A stretch of 5,099 bases of DNA from DASXTB01 sp036505615 (GTDB taxonomy: Bacteria > Acidobacteriota > UBA6911 > JACQSX01). Every line of letters starts with the position of its first letter. Positions within the stretch are counted from its first letter, which is position 1. This document shows, in pieces, positions 4,989 to 5,099 of this stretch. Both the position numbers and the translations under genes were made by a program. The stretch spans positions 1 to 5,099 of the forward strand of contig DASXTB010000105.1 of assembly GCA_036505615.1 (NCBI GenBank). Reading direction: 5' to 3'. The notes under the pieces are model-generated. The model searched no databases. It was not told the DNA's origin and saw only the letters and a list, made by a program, of their open reading frames with translations.

Positions 4989-5099
4989 GCGCGCCTCCGG
5001 CGCGCCCTGGAGTTTGGACATTTTGGAGAGACGGCCGGTGGGCCGTCTCCCGCACAATCTTTCATCGTGCAGGAGACGCCCCACGGGGCGTCTCTCCAA
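4989..5099. repeat. GC-rich palindrome cluster with three-hairpin module, copy B
   Basis: The module at 5013-5099 matches copy A (2694-2780) at 81 of 87 bases, in the same orientation. It keeps all three hairpins and the terminal TTGGAGAGACG/CGTCTCTCCAA inverted repeat. Several differences fall in loops or restore pairing: GCAC replaces GCGC and pairs with GTGC, while CCC for CCT in the same stem costs one pair. On its left is another hairpin, GCGCGCC/GGCGCGC (4989-4995 with 4999-5005), different in sequence from the one left of copy A. The window ends exactly at the end of the shared module, so the right flank is unseen. Confidence 0.85.

Overview
The window looks like a bacterial accessory region with more decayed genes than intact ones. 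The host is most likely a soil-type Gram-negative bacterium, possibly an acidobacterium. That is inference from three things: the start of a TonB-dependent outer-membrane receptor, a lipase-maturation-factor-family membrane protein, and GC-rich palindromic intergenic repeats. No rRNA, tRNA or taxonomic marker is present. The left part (1 to about 1900) is visibly more AT-rich than the right part.

Layout: (a) 1-843, + strand, holds two open stretches in the same reading frame, separated by two UGA codons that lie in a 21/20-bp tandem repeat; this is probably one broken gene of unknown function. (b) 859-2027, + strand, is a vestigial RHS polymorphic-toxin locus. It contains a frameshifted RHS core signature (RDTESGNDYFGAR at 870-908), a C-terminal tip-like fragment with the motif AMDLHNNNVG (1024-1248), a candidate immunity lipoprotein gene (1316-1876), and a second RHS core signature (GKERDTESGNDFFG, 1932-1973) whose front part is tandemly duplicated. 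(c) 2075-2446, - strand, is a truncated TonB-dependent receptor: signal peptide and start of the plug only. (d) 2599-2815 is intergenic repeat sequence, including a GC-rich three-hairpin module. (e) 2816-3007, - strand, is a 63-residue 3' gene remnant. (f) 3105-4805, - strand, is the one clearly intact gene, a lipase maturation factor (LMF1/LMF2) family membrane protein of about 566 residues. It carries a heptanucleotide tandem repeat inside the coding sequence and a perfect TATAAT almost at its ATG. (g) 4931-5099 holds further hairpins and, at the window edge, a second copy of the three-hairpin module with 81 of 87 bases the same.

The most interesting system is (b). The order core fragment, tip, candidate immunity gene, core fragment is the arrangement expected of displaced ('orphan') RHS toxin/immunity cassettes, where short stretches of core homology flank each cassette and permit recombination. 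Here the core pieces and the tip are frameshifted or truncated, while the candidate immunity gene is still open. The three-hairpin repeat is the second item of interest: two copies about 2.3 kb apart flank the LMF gene and the gene remnant next to it.
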